DNA from: Huaxiibacter chinensis
Lineage (GTDB): Bacteria; Pseudomonadota; Gammaproteobacteria; Enterobacterales; Enterobacteriaceae
Direction: 5' to 3'
Length of the DNA stretch: 64,000 bases
Assembly (NCBI RefSeq): GCF_022171985.1
Contig: NZ_JAJVHF010000001.1
Span: forward strand, 930,001-994,000
Position numbers and translations under genes: made by a program. Every line of letters begins with the position of its first letter. Position 1 is the stretch's first letter. Positions 1 to 8,161 of this stretch are shown here, one piece after another. The notes under the pieces were generated by a model that did not search any database, had not been told where the DNA came from, and saw nothing but the letters and a program-made list of their open reading frames with translations.

Positions 1-2
1 GC

Positions 3-293
3 AATGCCGAGATCCAGCTCGATTTACTGCTGGATTACGCCTCAAATGTGCGTATGTATCCTCAGTTTCAGCAGTATTTCAGGGAGTATCAGCCGCCTTT
101 ACTGGCGGTCTGGGGAAAACATGATCCGTTTTTCATGCCTGCAGGTGCCGAAGCCTGGAAGCGTGATATTCCGAACGCCCGGATAAACTTATATGAAACG
201 GGTCACTTCGCGCTTGAAACCCATGCGAAAGAGATAGGCGATGATATTCGGGAATTTCTTGACCACCACATTGGTCAGGCGGGTAAGCAGTAA
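3..293 (+). CDS. Alpha/beta hydrolase, C-terminal part (5' end outside window)
   Basis: The reading frame is open from the left edge of the window to a TAA, so only about the last 96 residues are visible. They fit the C-terminal end of an alpha/beta-hydrolase fold enzyme: 'LLAVWGKHDPF' is the strand and turn that carries the acid of the catalytic triad, and 'YETGHFALETH' carries the catalytic histidine. The nucleophile elbow lies outside the window. An ATG at 48 is internal and not a credible start, because conserved sequence continues upstream of it. Substrate unknown; proteins of this type are often annotated as haloalkane dehalogenase-like or as general esterases. Confidence 0.75.
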   Translation, partial: NAEIQLDLLLDYASNVRMYPQFQQYFREYQPPLLAVWGKHDPFFMPAGAEAWKRDIPNARINLYETGHFALETHAKEIGDDIREFLDHHIGQAGKQ

Positions 294-448
294 TGGCGAC
301 AGGATTCGCTTAAAACAAAATCGGGACCCATTATGAGCTTTATGCGGGCATGGCTGCCGGAGCGTAGAAACAGATTTTACACACCGCAGACGTGCTTGCC
401 AGAGAGCGACCCTACCAGCCCGAAGCGTTCAAAAAGAGGACAGAAATA

Positions 449-841
449 ATGTCATTGACTCATGGTGTACAACATATTGGCTTAGCCGTTGCAAAACTTG
501 AAGAGAGCGCGGCGTTCTTCACTGACCTGCTGGGCTGGCAGGAAGTAAAACGACGTGAAGATTATCCGGCCATCTTCGTAAAAGACGGGGCACTGACGCT
601 CACGCTCTGGAAAACGCAGACAGAAGCGCCCGTTCAGTTCGATCGTAAAAATAATGTCGGACTTCATCACCTGGCTTTGCGGGTCGAAACCAAAGACGGT
701 CTCTATCAGATCCTTGAAGTGTTAAAAGCAAATCAGGTCGAAATTGAATTCGAACCCACGTTGCTTCGCGAAGGACCGTCGATGCACATGATGTGCTACG
801 AGCCGAGTGGCATACGAATTGAATTCTATTATCCTGGCTAA
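449..841 (+). CDS. VOC-family (glyoxalase/bleomycin-resistance fold) protein
   Basis: 130 residues beginning 'MSLTHGVQHIGLAV', typical of the vicinal oxygen chelate superfamily: two beta-alpha-beta-beta-beta modules, with likely metal ligands at His8 ('QHIGL'), the His pair in 'GLHHLAL' and the Glu in 'IRIEFYYPG'. The start at 449 is chosen because AGAGGA lies 7 bases upstream and because the fold begins right there. A GTG at 392 in the same frame would add 19 residues that do not belong to the fold; that stretch looks like the remnant of another gene. Reaction unknown: the family includes lyases, dioxygenases and resistance proteins. Confidence 0.75.
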   Translation: MSLTHGVQHIGLAVAKLEESAAFFTDLLGWQEVKRREDYPAIFVKDGALTLTLWKTQTEAPVQFDRKNNVGLHHLALRVETKDGLYQILEVLKANQVEIEFEPTLLREGPSMHMMCYEPSGIRIEFYYPG

Positions 842-1016
842 GTCATTTCCGGCGACCTGTAACGAGGGCCTGATTGTGATGCTTATCAGCGTAAAGAACC
901 TGTCGGTAATGGCTCAGGCCGCCCCTTTAGCGCTCTTGCTCACAGCCAGATCCAAAGGCTTCGCTATTAACTTGCTGGAATCAGGAGTTGCGGTAAACGA
1001 TCGCAGGAGGGGTTCC

Positions 1017-1082
1017 ATGCAGAAGGCACGCAGTATTTTTCATGACGGTGAGCGTGCAGTTCAGGTGCGAGCCGGAGCTTGA
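1017..1082 (+). pseudogene. Probable 5' remnant of a pyridoxamine-phosphate-oxidase-like gene
   Basis: A strong ribosome site (AGGAGGGG) precedes an ATG at 1017 that encodes only 21 residues before a TGA. The peptide 'FHDGERAVQVRAGA' resembles the N-terminal 'FHxGExxVQxRAG' signature of FMN-binding PNPOx-like proteins. The frame closes at once and nothing downstream continues the family, so I read it as the truncated start of a decayed gene. The match rests on a short motif and is tentative. Confidence 0.3.
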
Positions 1083-1141
1083 ACCAGGTGAGGTTTGTCC
1101 ATTATATGGACGGGAAATCTTCCTGAACAGGCTGACGGTCA

Positions 1142-1167
1142 GCTTTGAGCAAGAAGCGGACGTTATA
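1142..1167 (+). repeat. Dispersed 26-bp motif, copy 1
   Basis: A 26-bp segment beginning GCTTTGAGC and containing GCGGACG matches 1984-2009 at 23 of 26 positions. Each copy lies in the intergenic run upstream of a small enzyme gene (P-loop kinase; Nudix hydrolase). Origin unknown; it may be duplicated flanking DNA of a lost mobile unit. Confidence 0.45.
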
Positions 1168-1305
1168 TGTATCAGTAAAAAAGTGCTGATTTCTTGTTCA
1201 ATCCCTGTTAACTTGAATCACAATGAAAACAATCTCTGTGCTATTACATTCAATTATTATCATCACCTATCGAATTCAGGTGGGATAACGTTCGCCATTT
1301 TCCCG

Positions 1306-1327
1306 CCGGTAAGGCGGGCCTTACCGG
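1306..1327 (+). repeat. Perfect 10-bp inverted repeat upstream of the P-loop kinase
   Basis: CCGGTAAGGC, then GG, then GCCTTACCGG: a perfect 10-bp inverted repeat. It ends 22 bp before the start codon at 1350 and just upstream of the ribosome site. It could be an mRNA hairpin or a dimeric repressor site. There is no U-tract, so it is not a classical terminator. Confidence 0.6.
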
Positions 1328-1349
1328 TAACAATCCAGTGAGGCAAATA

Positions 1350-1856
1350 ATGGACACAAATACAGTAGCGCCGCCTGAAAAGCCTGTTTTGCACCTGTTA
1401 TGTGGAAAAATCGCATCAGGAAAATCCACATTGTCAGCAAAATTAGGAGCATCCCCCAGGACTGTAATTGTCAGCGAGGATTACTGGCTGGCTGCCCTCT
1501 TTACCAGTGAAATGCAATCCATATCTGATTATGTGCAGTATTCATTAAGACTCAGAAATGCTATGAAGCCTCATCTGGTGTCACTACTAAAAGCTGGTTT
1601 ATCAGTAGTTCTTGATTTCCCTGCAAACACACGAACGAATCGTGAATGGATGATGAGCATTATTAGGGAGTCAGGGGCCAGTAATCAACTGCACTATCTG
1701 AACGTATCTGATGATGTATGCAAATCACGCTTACGCGCCCGTAATGCAGAAGGACAACATGAGTTTTCTGCTTCAGATCAACAATTTGAAATCATAACGC
1801 GTTATTTTTCAGAACCAGCAGCTGATGAAGGGTTTACTATTATTGAGTACAGCTGA
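1350..1856 (+). CDS. P-loop kinase-like ATPase
   Basis: 168 residues with a Walker A motif 'GKIASGKST' near residues 21-29 and a likely Walker B 'SVVLDFPAN' near residue 90. An arginine-rich 'CKSRLRARN' segment follows, as expected for the lid of small-molecule kinases. The family (AAA_33-like) covers zeta-toxin-like and chloramphenicol-phosphotransferase-like kinases; no substrate can be assigned. The ATG at 1350 is preferred over the in-frame GTG at 1338 because GTGAGG sits about 7 bases ahead of it. GC content is lower than in the chromosomal backbone, which suggests acquisition. Confidence 0.7.
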   Translation: MDTNTVAPPEKPVLHLLCGKIASGKSTLSAKLGASPRTVIVSEDYWLAALFTSEMQSISDYVQYSLRLRNAMKPHLVSLLKAGLSVVLDFPANTRTNREWMMSIIRESGASNQLHYLNVSDDVCKSRLRARNAEGQHEFSASDQQFEIITRYFSEPAADEGFTIIEYS

Positions 1857-1983
1857 ATCTGCCTTACTGCACACAAGTCGTCAGCTGGCGACTTTATTAA
1901 TTTTTAAAGCCAGACACGATTCTACGGTGTATTCAACGTCTCCTCCTGGCACCAGGCGAACAAGCTAAGTGAGCATAAAGTGC

Positions 1984-2009
1984 GCTTTGAGCGAGATGCG
2001 GACGATATA
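1984..2009 (+). repeat. Dispersed 26-bp motif, copy 2
   Basis: Second copy of the motif at 1142-1167 (23 of 26 identical), about 110 bp upstream of the Nudix gene. The rest of the 260-bp gap from 1857 to 2119 shows no gene. Confidence 0.45.
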
Positions 2010-2119
2010 CACTGTTGACGTGGCAAGAAAATACATTCTCGTTGTGCGTTTGCAGACTGCACGTTATGTTTATATGGAAATCCCATATGAGGGTTTAAAT
2101 TTTATTAAAAAGTGAATAT

Positions 2120-2572
2120 ATGCGTACTCGACCAGCCTCTCGATTGATAGTCCTTTCACCTGAACGTCATGTGCTGCTCTTCAGGTTTTGCCATACAGAG
2201 GATGCTCTGGAGGGAAAAACATATTGGGCTACGCCAGGGGGAGGACTTGAGCAAAACGAGTCTTTTGAGCAGGCCGCGTTACGTGAATTATTTGAAGAAA
2301 CGGGACTGGCAAGAGCATCTGCGGGTCCACAAATAGCGTCCAGAACCTTCACTATGATGCTGCCAGATGGTGAGAACGTTCTTGCTGAAGAACGTTTCTT
2401 TATCATCAATACAGATGATTCAGATATTGACCGCTCAGGCTGGAGTGACAACGAAAAAGGTGTCATTCGCGATCACTACTGGTGGTCCTTAGAAGAACTC
2501 AAACAAACCAATGAAATTATCTTCCCACTCGATTTAATAATTAACATACTTGAGGGCTTCACCAGCACATAA
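2120..2572 (+). CDS. Nudix hydrolase
   Basis: 150 residues with a complete Nudix box: GGG at about residues 40-42, then the 'REL.EETGL' core (Arg-Glu-Leu, Glu-Glu, Gly-Leu), fitting GX5EX7REUXEEXGU. Such enzymes hydrolyse nucleoside diphosphates linked to other moieties using Mg2+ bound by the glutamates of the box. 'YWATPGGGLEQNESF' is typical of the small single-domain MutT-like class. The exact substrate cannot be inferred. The upstream gap is AT-rich and the gene sits among other accessory genes. Confidence 0.85.
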   Translation: MRTRPASRLIVLSPERHVLLFRFCHTEDALEGKTYWATPGGGLEQNESFEQAALRELFEETGLARASAGPQIASRTFTMMLPDGENVLAEERFFIINTDDSDIDRSGWSDNEKGVIRDHYWWSLEELKQTNEIIFPLDLIINILEGFTST

Positions 2573-2591
2573 CTCCCTGAAATTGCCTGAA

Positions 2592-2629
2592 GTCCGCTTC
2601 AGATAAGAAGCGGACCGTGCAGTTGCACG
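2592..2629 (+). terminator. Two tandem hairpins after the Nudix gene
   Basis: GTCCGCTTC-AGATAA-GAAGCGGAC (9-bp perfect stem, 2592-2615) is followed directly by CGTGCA-GT-TGCACG (2616-2629). They lie between the Nudix stop and the end of the convergent lipoprotein gene, where terminators are expected. No strong U-run follows, so the terminator role is inferred from position. Confidence 0.4.
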
Positions 2630-2646
2630 CGCGGAGTAAGCCGCTT

Positions 2647-3018
2647 TTAATTAGGACATAACCCAGTGGGTGCTTTTAACGGTCCACAATCATCGAAACC
2701 ATACACCTGATAGCCTTTACTCTTCATGCAGGAAGTCACGGTGGCTCTTCTTTTTACCATGTCTTCAACAGTTTCATTTTTATGTACAACATTTAAACCC
2801 CAATTTTTGTCGTCGAGGTTATCGCGTCGATCGACACCGCAGCTGTAGAGTGCTTCCTTTCGTTCACGAAAGTTTGTTTGCCCTGTTGAATCCACTTTTT
2901 GAAAGAGTTGTATCCAGGGAACAGAGGTGTAGTTGGTAGAATCCATATCCGCCACAACGCAGCCTGTTAAAGTCAGTATGGCCGTCAATAAAACACTCAT
3001 TCGAAAAAGCATAATCAT
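2647..3018 (-). CDS. Small lipoprotein
   Basis: About 123 residues. The start 'MIMLFRMSVLL' gives a hydrophobic signal followed by a lipobox 'LTLTGC', so the mature protein would be lipid-anchored at that Cys. A GGGG-rich ribosome site lies just upstream. A longer open frame runs to 3105, but its extra 29 residues (many Arg and Cys) would bury the signal. The mature part has several cysteines and ends 'CGPLKAPTGLC'. I recall similar small lipoproteins on plasmids and prophages, but cannot assign a function. Confidence 0.6.
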   Translation of the reverse strand: MIMLFRMSVLLTAILTLTGCVVADMDSTNYTSVPWIQLFQKVDSTGQTNFRERKEALYSCGVDRRDNLDDKNWGLNVVHKNETVEDMVKRRATVTSCMKSKGYQVYGFDDCGPLKAPTGLCPN

Positions 3019-3186
3019 CCCAAATTTTCCCCGGTAAAAGGCAACCCTGAGAATATCGCATCGACTCGCTTTATCTCTACACGTGTGTGGGAAAAAACGG
3101 GACACAGCGGATAGGGGTGCCAGTCAGGGCTGCTTCGATTGACCTTCATCAGCGCAATGGGGTCAGGAGTAGCGTGCCTTAACATT

Positions 3187-3822
3187 TCAACTATACGCCA
3201 TTAACTCGTCAGCATTGATGTTCGCCAGCAGTGAAGCCTTCAGATGCGGGAATGCTGCAAGATATCGGGAAATCAGGTTGAATCCTGCGGTATATCCCAG
3301 CCACCTGGGTAAATCCCCGGTGCCGAAAAACCAGGCATTATGGTCGTAATCACTGCGAGACCAGTTTTCAACGAGCAGTTGACGGTAGGGCTGAATCATC
3401 TCCGCGTTGAGGCTTTCCCAGGGTTCAGGTTCACCGCCAAAAAGTTCAAGCGAAAAATGGCCCGCGAGTCCTTCAGAGACGATCACCTCCCCCAACGTTG
3501 AGCCGTATCCCGGCCCGGCCCACCGCGCAGCATGGTGGAGTTCATGAGCAAACAGTCGTTCAAAAGAGTGCGCTTCATTTTTGCAGAATGCCGGACTTTC
3601 AGGATCTACGGTTAAATAGACAATGCCCGCCTCTGGACAAAACCCGAGATGCCCTTTTTCAGGGATAACAAATTTCCCGGCTTTAACCACCACATCCAGA
3701 GAAGGAATCGGCATCAGCTTTTGAACCTGTTCGTACGTGTCAGTCAGGCTGGTTTGCAGCCAGTCACAGTGGGCGGAGAGTTTCTTCTGAGCATTCAGGA
3801 TATGCAGGGACATGTGAGACAT
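3187..3822 (-). CDS. Putative Zn-dependent protease (DUF2268-like)
   Basis: 211 residues with a gluzincin-type motif 'HELHH' near residue 93, followed about 24 residues later by 'SEGLAG', whose Glu is a candidate third zinc ligand. The C-terminal 'LPRWLGYTAGFNLI' is typical of DUF2268 predicted zinc proteases. There is no signal peptide, so it is probably cytoplasmic. Start: ATG at 3822, with GAGGG 8 bases upstream; a second ATG three codons in is possible. The A of this ATG is shared with the stop codon of a small upstream frame (TAATG). Confidence 0.7.
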   Translation of the reverse strand: MSHMSLHILNAQKKLSAHCDWLQTSLTDTYEQVQKLMPIPSLDVVVKAGKFVIPEKGHLGFCPEAGIVYLTVDPESPAFCKNEAHSFERLFAHELHHAARWAGPGYGSTLGEVIVSEGLAGHFSLELFGGEPEPWESLNAEMIQPYRQLLVENWSRSDYDHNAWFFGTGDLPRWLGYTAGFNLISRYLAAFPHLKASLLANINADELMAYS

Positions 3823-4004
3823 TAAGATACCCTCAAGGCAAAAGTCATTATCCTCATGATAACAGAGATAAAGTGTCTGTCATGGTGTTGTTCAGCGGGG
3901 GTGGACGCATTAACTGTAATATCTGCGTCTGGCAGGGTGCATAACAACACAGGCTCCTGCCTCGCAGGCTCAAAGCATGGACTTATCTGTTCCTGATATG
4001 CCAT
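3822..4004 (-). CDS. Possible small ORF coupled to the protease gene
   Basis: A 60-codon frame whose stop overlaps the protease start codon (TAATG), the arrangement used for translational coupling. The product has no recognisable domain, signal or membrane segment and its ribosome site is poor. It may be a leader frame or chance. Confidence 0.22.
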   Translation of the reverse strand: MAYQEQISPCFEPARQEPVLLCTLPDADITVNASTPAEQHHDRHFISVIMRIMTFALRVS

Positions 4005-4084
4005 GATGGGAATGAGTTAAATTTTTGTATTAACGTTAAGATTACGTTCAATACAAAAGGGCATAGTTATTCAGGCGATGAGCG

Positions 4085-5341
4085 ATGGCGTATTTGGATT
4101 ATTTATTAACATTTATAGAAAGCAATCCGGCTCTGGCCATTGGTTTTAATCTAATTCTGTTAGTCATTTCAGGCTTCTTCGCGCACCTTATGTGCAAATT
4201 CCTGCTCATCAAGGTAGTGCGTAAGGTCTTCTTTTCCAGCCATAAACAGGACGTACCGCTGGAAAAAGATCGCCGTATCGCTGAAAAGCTGTCTAATTTT
4301 ATCCCGGTCATCATTGTTTATTATGTCCTGCAGTTTATGCCGAATATGCCGGCATCGCTGGTGACGGCTATTAATACCATTTGCGGGATTTTATTCTTTA
4401 TTTTCCTCTCTGTTTTCTTTAATGAATTGCTCGATATCGTGAACAGCTCTTATTTACGCAAGACAAAGCGTAAAAATCACTCTATCAAAGGCTATATTCA
4501 GATAGGGAAAATATTTATTCACGTTATCGCCGCGATCATGATCCTCGCCGTGATGTCGAATAAATCCCCCGCAATTATTATTTCCAGTCTCGGGGCCGTC
4601 GCGGCGGTGCTGATGCTGGTGTTTCAGCATACCCTGCTTTCGCTCGTCGCCAACGTCCAGCTCTCCTCTAATGACGTCCTGCAACTGGGGGACTGGATAG
4701 AAATGCCTGATAAGAATCTGAGCGGCGAAGTCACCGATATCGCGTTGCATACGATTACTATTCGAAACTGGGATAATACGATCTCACGTATTCCGACCAA
4801 GAACTTCCTGACCGAAACCTATACCAACTGGCAGGCCATGTTTTCGTCAGGCGCACGGCGGATTATGCGCAGCACCACGATCGATCAGCACTCGGTTAAA
4901 TTCCTGACTCAGGAGACGCTGGCCCCTATGCTGGCGCTGCGTGGGACAAACGAACCGCTGGCAAAACTGATCGACGGCCGCGACCCAACGGGTGTGCCGG
5001 ACAGCTGGTTTATGGATAACGGCCTGACGAATTTAACGCTCTTTCGTCATTTCCTGATGGCCTGGCTCGCCGACCGGCCCGATATTATAAAAGATATGTA
5101 TATTGTGGTGAGAACGTTAAAACCCACGCCCTCGGGTATCCCGCTGGAAGTCTATTGCTTTACCTCCTCGACGCTGTGGATGGAATATGAGGATACGCAG
5201 TCGGCTATCTTTGAATACATCACCGCTGTCGCCGGACAATTCTCGCTGCGCGTGTATCAGTATCCGGCAGGTCACGATTTCTGGCGTTTATCGCAGGAAA
5301 GCCACCTTCGGGATCGCACCCCCCCGTCGGGTGAGCGTTAA
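4085..5341 (+). CDS. MscS-family mechanosensitive channel (YbdG-like paralogue)
   Basis: 418 residues. The N-terminal half has about four to five hydrophobic segments. The pore-lining helix and beta domain follow: '[20 protein letters not shown]' around residues 164-183, then 'LGDWIEMP' and 'NWDNTISRIPT'. This domain layout matches YbdG, the miniconductance channel of E. coli, whose true orthologue lies at 29057 in this window. The present gene is therefore a second, diverged member. It stands alone, with the AlaE-like gene convergent downstream. It probably sits in the inner membrane and opens on osmotic downshock; that is inferred from the family. Confidence 0.8.
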   Translation: MAYLDYLLTFIESNPALAIGFNLILLVISGFFAHLMCKFLLIKVVRKVFFSSHKQDVPLEKDRRIAEKLSNFIPVIIVYYVLQFMPNMPASLVTAINTICGILFFIFLSVFFNELLDIVNSSYLRKTKRKNHSIKGYIQIGKIFIHVIAAIMILAVMSNKSPAIIISSLGAVAAVLMLVFQHTLLSLVANVQLSSNDVLQLGDWIEMPDKNLSGEVTDIALHTITIRNWDNTISRIPTKNFLTETYTNWQAMFSSGARRIMRSTTIDQHSVKFLTQETLAPMLALRGTNEPLAKLIDGRDPTGVPDSWFMDNGLTNLTLFRHFLMAWLADRPDIIKDMYIVVRTLKPTPSGIPLEVYCFTSSTLWMEYEDTQSAIFEYITAVAGQFSLRVYQYPAGHDFWRLSQESHLRDRTPPSGER

Positions 5342-5382
5342 TCACGCCTGCAACGGCGTGCGCCCTTTGCCGATACTGTGAT

Positions 5383-5844
5383 TTAGCTGTTAAGTGACAT
5401 GGGTTTCTCGCCACCCGGGGGTAATCCAAACACCTTACGCACCCACGTCAGAAACGCACCATAGGGGCGCCCCAGACAGAGCATCATGACGGCGGCCCCC
5501 AGCGTGCCACGTATTAACCCGCCTCCCGTCGCCCCGCTGAACGCGATAATCATGGCGTAAAGGGGCACCTGAAAAGTGACCAGGGCACCACTGTCCCACA
5601 GCAGCTGAGAAATCCGACTCTGCCCCGCATGCTTCATCACCCAATCCCGCCATACGCCGTAAGGTCGCGCCACCGGCACCATCAGAACCGCGCCCAACAG
5701 ACGTGCATGGATCACTTGTTCCCATGACATACCTGCTATCACGCGTTCGTTAATGATGCCCGTGGTCGTGAAAAAGAGGATCAGGGCGGTGGTGTCTGCA
5801 ATAAATGCCCTTCGACGGTTAGCCTGCGGTGGGTGCTGAGACAA
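5383..5844 (-). CDS. AlaE-like amino-acid exporter
   Basis: About 153 residues if translated from a TTG at 5844, which has AGGGAA 6 bases upstream and gives the length of AlaE (149). The open frame extends to 6021, but the extra residues look non-coding and lie over the arsR promoter. Four hydrophobic helices are visible, with two internally repeated segments 'RPYGVWRDWV' and 'RPYGAFLTWV', as in AlaE, the inner-membrane L-alanine exporter. The match is moderate, so the substrate could be another small molecule. The gene is divergent from arsR. Confidence 0.65.
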   Translation of the reverse strand: MSQHPPQANRRRAFIADTTALILFFTTTGIINERVIAGMSWEQVIHARLLGAVLMVPVARPYGVWRDWVMKHAGQSRISQLLWDSGALVTFQVPLYAMIIAFSGATGGGLIRGTLGAAVMMLCLGRPYGAFLTWVRKVFGLPPGGEKPMSLNS

Positions 5845-5991
5845 ATTAAATTCCCTGTGCTGGCGCGGTGATATCGCCAGTGGTGAGCCAAAGAGACTAA
5901 AACTATAGCATTTACCTGCCCGGGGTCTGGCAGGCCAGATCCCGAGGCCCCTGCACCTGTACCATAAATCCCACGCTTTCCTGTTCATCGC

Positions 5992-6007
5992 ATATGGAAT
6001 ACCATAT
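5992..6007 (+). promoter_or_regulatory. Probable ArsR operator
   Basis: ATATGG-AATA-CCATAT, a perfect 6-bp inverted repeat 28 bp upstream of the arsR start codon. AT-rich imperfect dyads in this position are bound by ArsR and released by arsenite. The site also lies between arsR and the divergent AlaE-like gene. Confidence 0.6.
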
Positions 6008-6035
6008 ACGTTCTCATACATCTCCGAGGTAAACC

Positions 6036-6356
6036 ATGCGACAGCCTGTTTCTCTTTTTAAACTCCTCGCCGATGAAACACGTTCGACTATCGTCATGCT
6101 GCTCAGGGAGTCCGGTGAGATGTGCGTCTGCGATATCTGTGCTGTCACGGCAGAGTCTCAGCCAAAAATCTCACGCCATATGGCGCTGTTACGTGAGGCT
6201 TCGCTGGTTATCGATCGTCGCGAAGGGAAATGGGTCTATTACCGACTCTCTCCTCATATGCCTGCCTGGGCCGCACAGATTATTGACACCGCCTGGAACT
6301 GCGAACGTGAAAAAATACGCACGACGCTGGCTAACGCCTCCTGCAGCGCGTGCTGA
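6036..6356 (+). CDS. arsR: Arsenical-resistance operon repressor ArsR
   Basis: 106 residues, an ArsR/SmtB winged helix. The arsenite-sensing 'CVCDIC' motif lies near residues 31-36 at the start of the recognition region, followed by 'SQPKISRHMALLREASLV', the DNA-reading helices. The protein represses arsRBC until As(III) or Sb(III) is bound by the cysteines. The extra Cys pair at the C-terminus ('SCSAC') is common in enterobacterial ArsR. First gene of the arsRBC operon. Confidence 0.93.
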   Translation: MRQPVSLFKLLADETRSTIVMLLRESGEMCVCDICAVTAESQPKISRHMALLREASLVIDRREGKWVYYRLSPHMPAWAAQIIDTAWNCEREKIRTTLANASCSAC

Positions 6357-6400
6357 AGACGTTAACATATACGATTAATCAAATGTGAAGGAACGGTTTA

Positions 6401-7693
6401 ATGTTACTGGCTGGGGTTATCTTTTTATTCACCATCATTCTGGTTATCTGGCAGCCCCGGGGACTGGGGATTGGCTGGAGCGCCACGCTGGGCGCGGGGC
6501 TGGCTTTGCTGACAGGCGTCGTTCACCCGGCGGATATTCCGGTGGTGTGGCAGATTGTCTGGAATGCGACGGCGACCTTTATCGCGGTGATCATCATCAG
6601 CCTGTTACTCGATGAATCGGGCTTCTTCGAATGGGCGGCGCTGCACGTCGCCCGCTGGGGAAATGGCCGGGGACGGCTGCTCTTTACCTGGATTGTCCTG
6701 CTGGGTGCGATGGTTGCCGCGCTCTTTGCCAACGATGGTGCCGCCCTGATTCTGACCCCGATCGTTATCGCGATGCTGCTGGCGCTGGGGTTCAGCCGGG
6801 GTTCCACGCTTGCGTTTGTGATGGCGGCAGGATTTATCGCCGATACGGCCAGTTTACCTCTTATTGTGTCCAATCTGGTCAATATCGTCTCGGCGGACTT
6901 CTTCAGGCTTGGCTTTGCAGAATACGCCGCCGTGATGGTGCCGGTTAACCTTGCCGCCATTGCCACAACGCTTGCGATGCTGCACCTGTTTTTCCGCAAA
7001 GACATCCCCGCTGTGTACGATGTTTCGCTGTTAAAAGATCCTCAGGAAGCCATTCGAGATGCCGCAACCTTCAAAACCGGCTGGCTGGTGCTGGTGTTAT
7101 TGCTGGTAGGCTTCTTTGCCCTTGAGCCGCTGGGGGTTCCGGTCAGTCTGGTTGCTGCCGTTGGAGCACTGATTCTGTTTGCCGTCGCCCGCAAAGGCCA
7201 TGCCATCAACACGCGCAAAGTGCTGCAGGGTGCGCCCTGGCAAATCGTCATCTTCTCGCTGGGCATGTATCTGGTGGTCTACGGTTTACGCAATGCCGGT
7301 TTGACCCACTTCCTCTCGTCCGTTTTAAACCAGCTGGCAGAAAAGGGTTTATGGACGGCGACTCTCGGAACAGGCTTCCTGACGGCGTTTCTCTCTTCCG
7401 TCATGAACAATATGCCTACCGTGCTGGTTGGCGCTCTGTCGATTGATGGCAGCACTGCGACCGGCGTGATTAAAGAAGCGATGATTTATGCCAACGTGAT
7501 CGGCAGCGATTTGGGACCGAAAATTACCCCTATCGGCAGTCTGGCGACGTTGCTTTGGCTGCACGTGCTGTCGCAAAAAAATATTCACATCAGCTGGGGT
7601 TATTATTTCCGCGTGGGCATTGTGATGACAATCCCGGTGCTGTTTGTCACGCTGGCCGCGCTGGCGCTTCGCCTTTCTTTCACTTTGTCATGA
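6401..7693 (+). CDS. arsB: Arsenite/antimonite efflux permease ArsB
   Basis: 430 residues, almost wholly hydrophobic, with about twelve membrane helices and the family segments '[13 protein letters not shown]' (near residue 108) and '[19 protein letters not shown]' (near residue 330). ArsB exports As(OH)3 or Sb(OH)3 by exchange with protons and can associate with an ArsA ATPase; no arsA or arsD is present here, so this is the three-gene chromosomal type. The start at 6401 has GAAGGAACGG upstream. It lies 44 bp after arsR. Confidence 0.95.
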   Translation: MLLAGVIFLFTIILVIWQPRGLGIGWSATLGAGLALLTGVVHPADIPVVWQIVWNATATFIAVIIISLLLDESGFFEWAALHVARWGNGRGRLLFTWIVLLGAMVAALFANDGAALILTPIVIAMLLALGFSRGSTLAFVMAAGFIADTASLPLIVSNLVNIVSADFFRLGFAEYAAVMVPVNLAAIATTLAMLHLFFRKDIPAVYDVSLLKDPQEAIRDAATFKTGWLVLVLLLVGFFALEPLGVPVSLVAAVGALILFAVARKGHAINTRKVLQGAPWQIVIFSLGMYLVVYGLRNAGLTHFLSSVLNQLAEKGLWTATLGTGFLTAFLSSVMNNMPTVLVGALSIDGSTATGVIKEAMIYANVIGSDLGPKITPIGSLATLLWLHVLSQKNIHISWGYYFRVGIVMTIPVLFVTLAALALRLSFTLS

Positions 7694-7702
7694 GATATTG
7701 AT

Positions 7703-8140
7703 ATGAGCAACATCACTATTTATCACAACCCTGCCTGCGGAACGTCACGGAACACGCTTGAAATGATCCGTAATAGCGGGACAGAACCGGCGATTATTTA
7801 TTATCTCGAGACGCCACCGTCACGTGAGGAGCTGGTGAAACTCATTCAGGATATGGGTATCGACGTACGGGCGCTGTTGCGTAAAAATGTCGTCCCTTAT
7901 GACGAGCTGGGCCTCGCAGAAAATCGTTTTACGGACGATCGGTTAATCGACTTTATGGTGCAATATCCCGTATTAATTAACCGGCCTATTGTGGTTACGC
8001 CGCTCGGTACCCGGTTATGTCGCCCTTCCGAAGTCGTACTGGATATTCTTCCTGATGCACAGAAAAAGGCGTTTACCAAAGAAGACGGTGAAAAGGTGGT
8101 TGATGAAAAGGGAGGCAGAGTGGACGCCTCACGCCGCTAA
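7703..8140 (+). CDS. arsC: Arsenate reductase (glutaredoxin type) ArsC
   Basis: 145 residues, thioredoxin-like fold. The catalytic cysteine is Cys12 in 'HNPACGTSRNT', and the arginines that bind arsenate lie in 'NRPIVVTPLGTRLCRP' (about residues 94-110). The enzyme reduces As(V) to As(III) with glutathione and glutaredoxin, making the substrate of ArsB. The stop is followed 22 bp later by a strong bidirectional terminator. The C-terminus is a few residues longer than the usual 141. Confidence 0.95.
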   Translation: MSNITIYHNPACGTSRNTLEMIRNSGTEPAIIYYLETPPSREELVKLIQDMGIDVRALLRKNVVPYDELGLAENRFTDDRLIDFMVQYPVLINRPIVVTPLGTRLCRPSEVVLDILPDAQKKAFTKEDGEKVVDEKGGRVDASRR

Positions 8141-8161
8141 AATCACTGCGCCGTAGCCATA

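Larger units (their letters stand above)
842..1349. other. About 500 bp without an intact gene; degenerate sequence
   Basis: No intact gene is credible here. Open frames exist (for example 1042-1341) but have no recognisable protein and no good ribosome site. The stretch contains a short FMN-oxidase-like remnant (1017-1082), a 26-bp motif that recurs at 1984 and a perfect hairpin at 1306-1327. It looks like an eroded accessory segment. Confidence 0.5.

Noticed and set aside
1042..1341. 99-codon frame between the VOC and kinase genes
   Set aside because: No family, no ribosome site, passes through the repeated 26-bp motif and the hairpin; looks like chance in degenerate DNA.
5845..6021. N-terminal extension of the AlaE-like protein
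   Set aside because: Residues do not resemble the family and overlap the ars operator; the TTG at 5844 with AGGGAA fits length and context.
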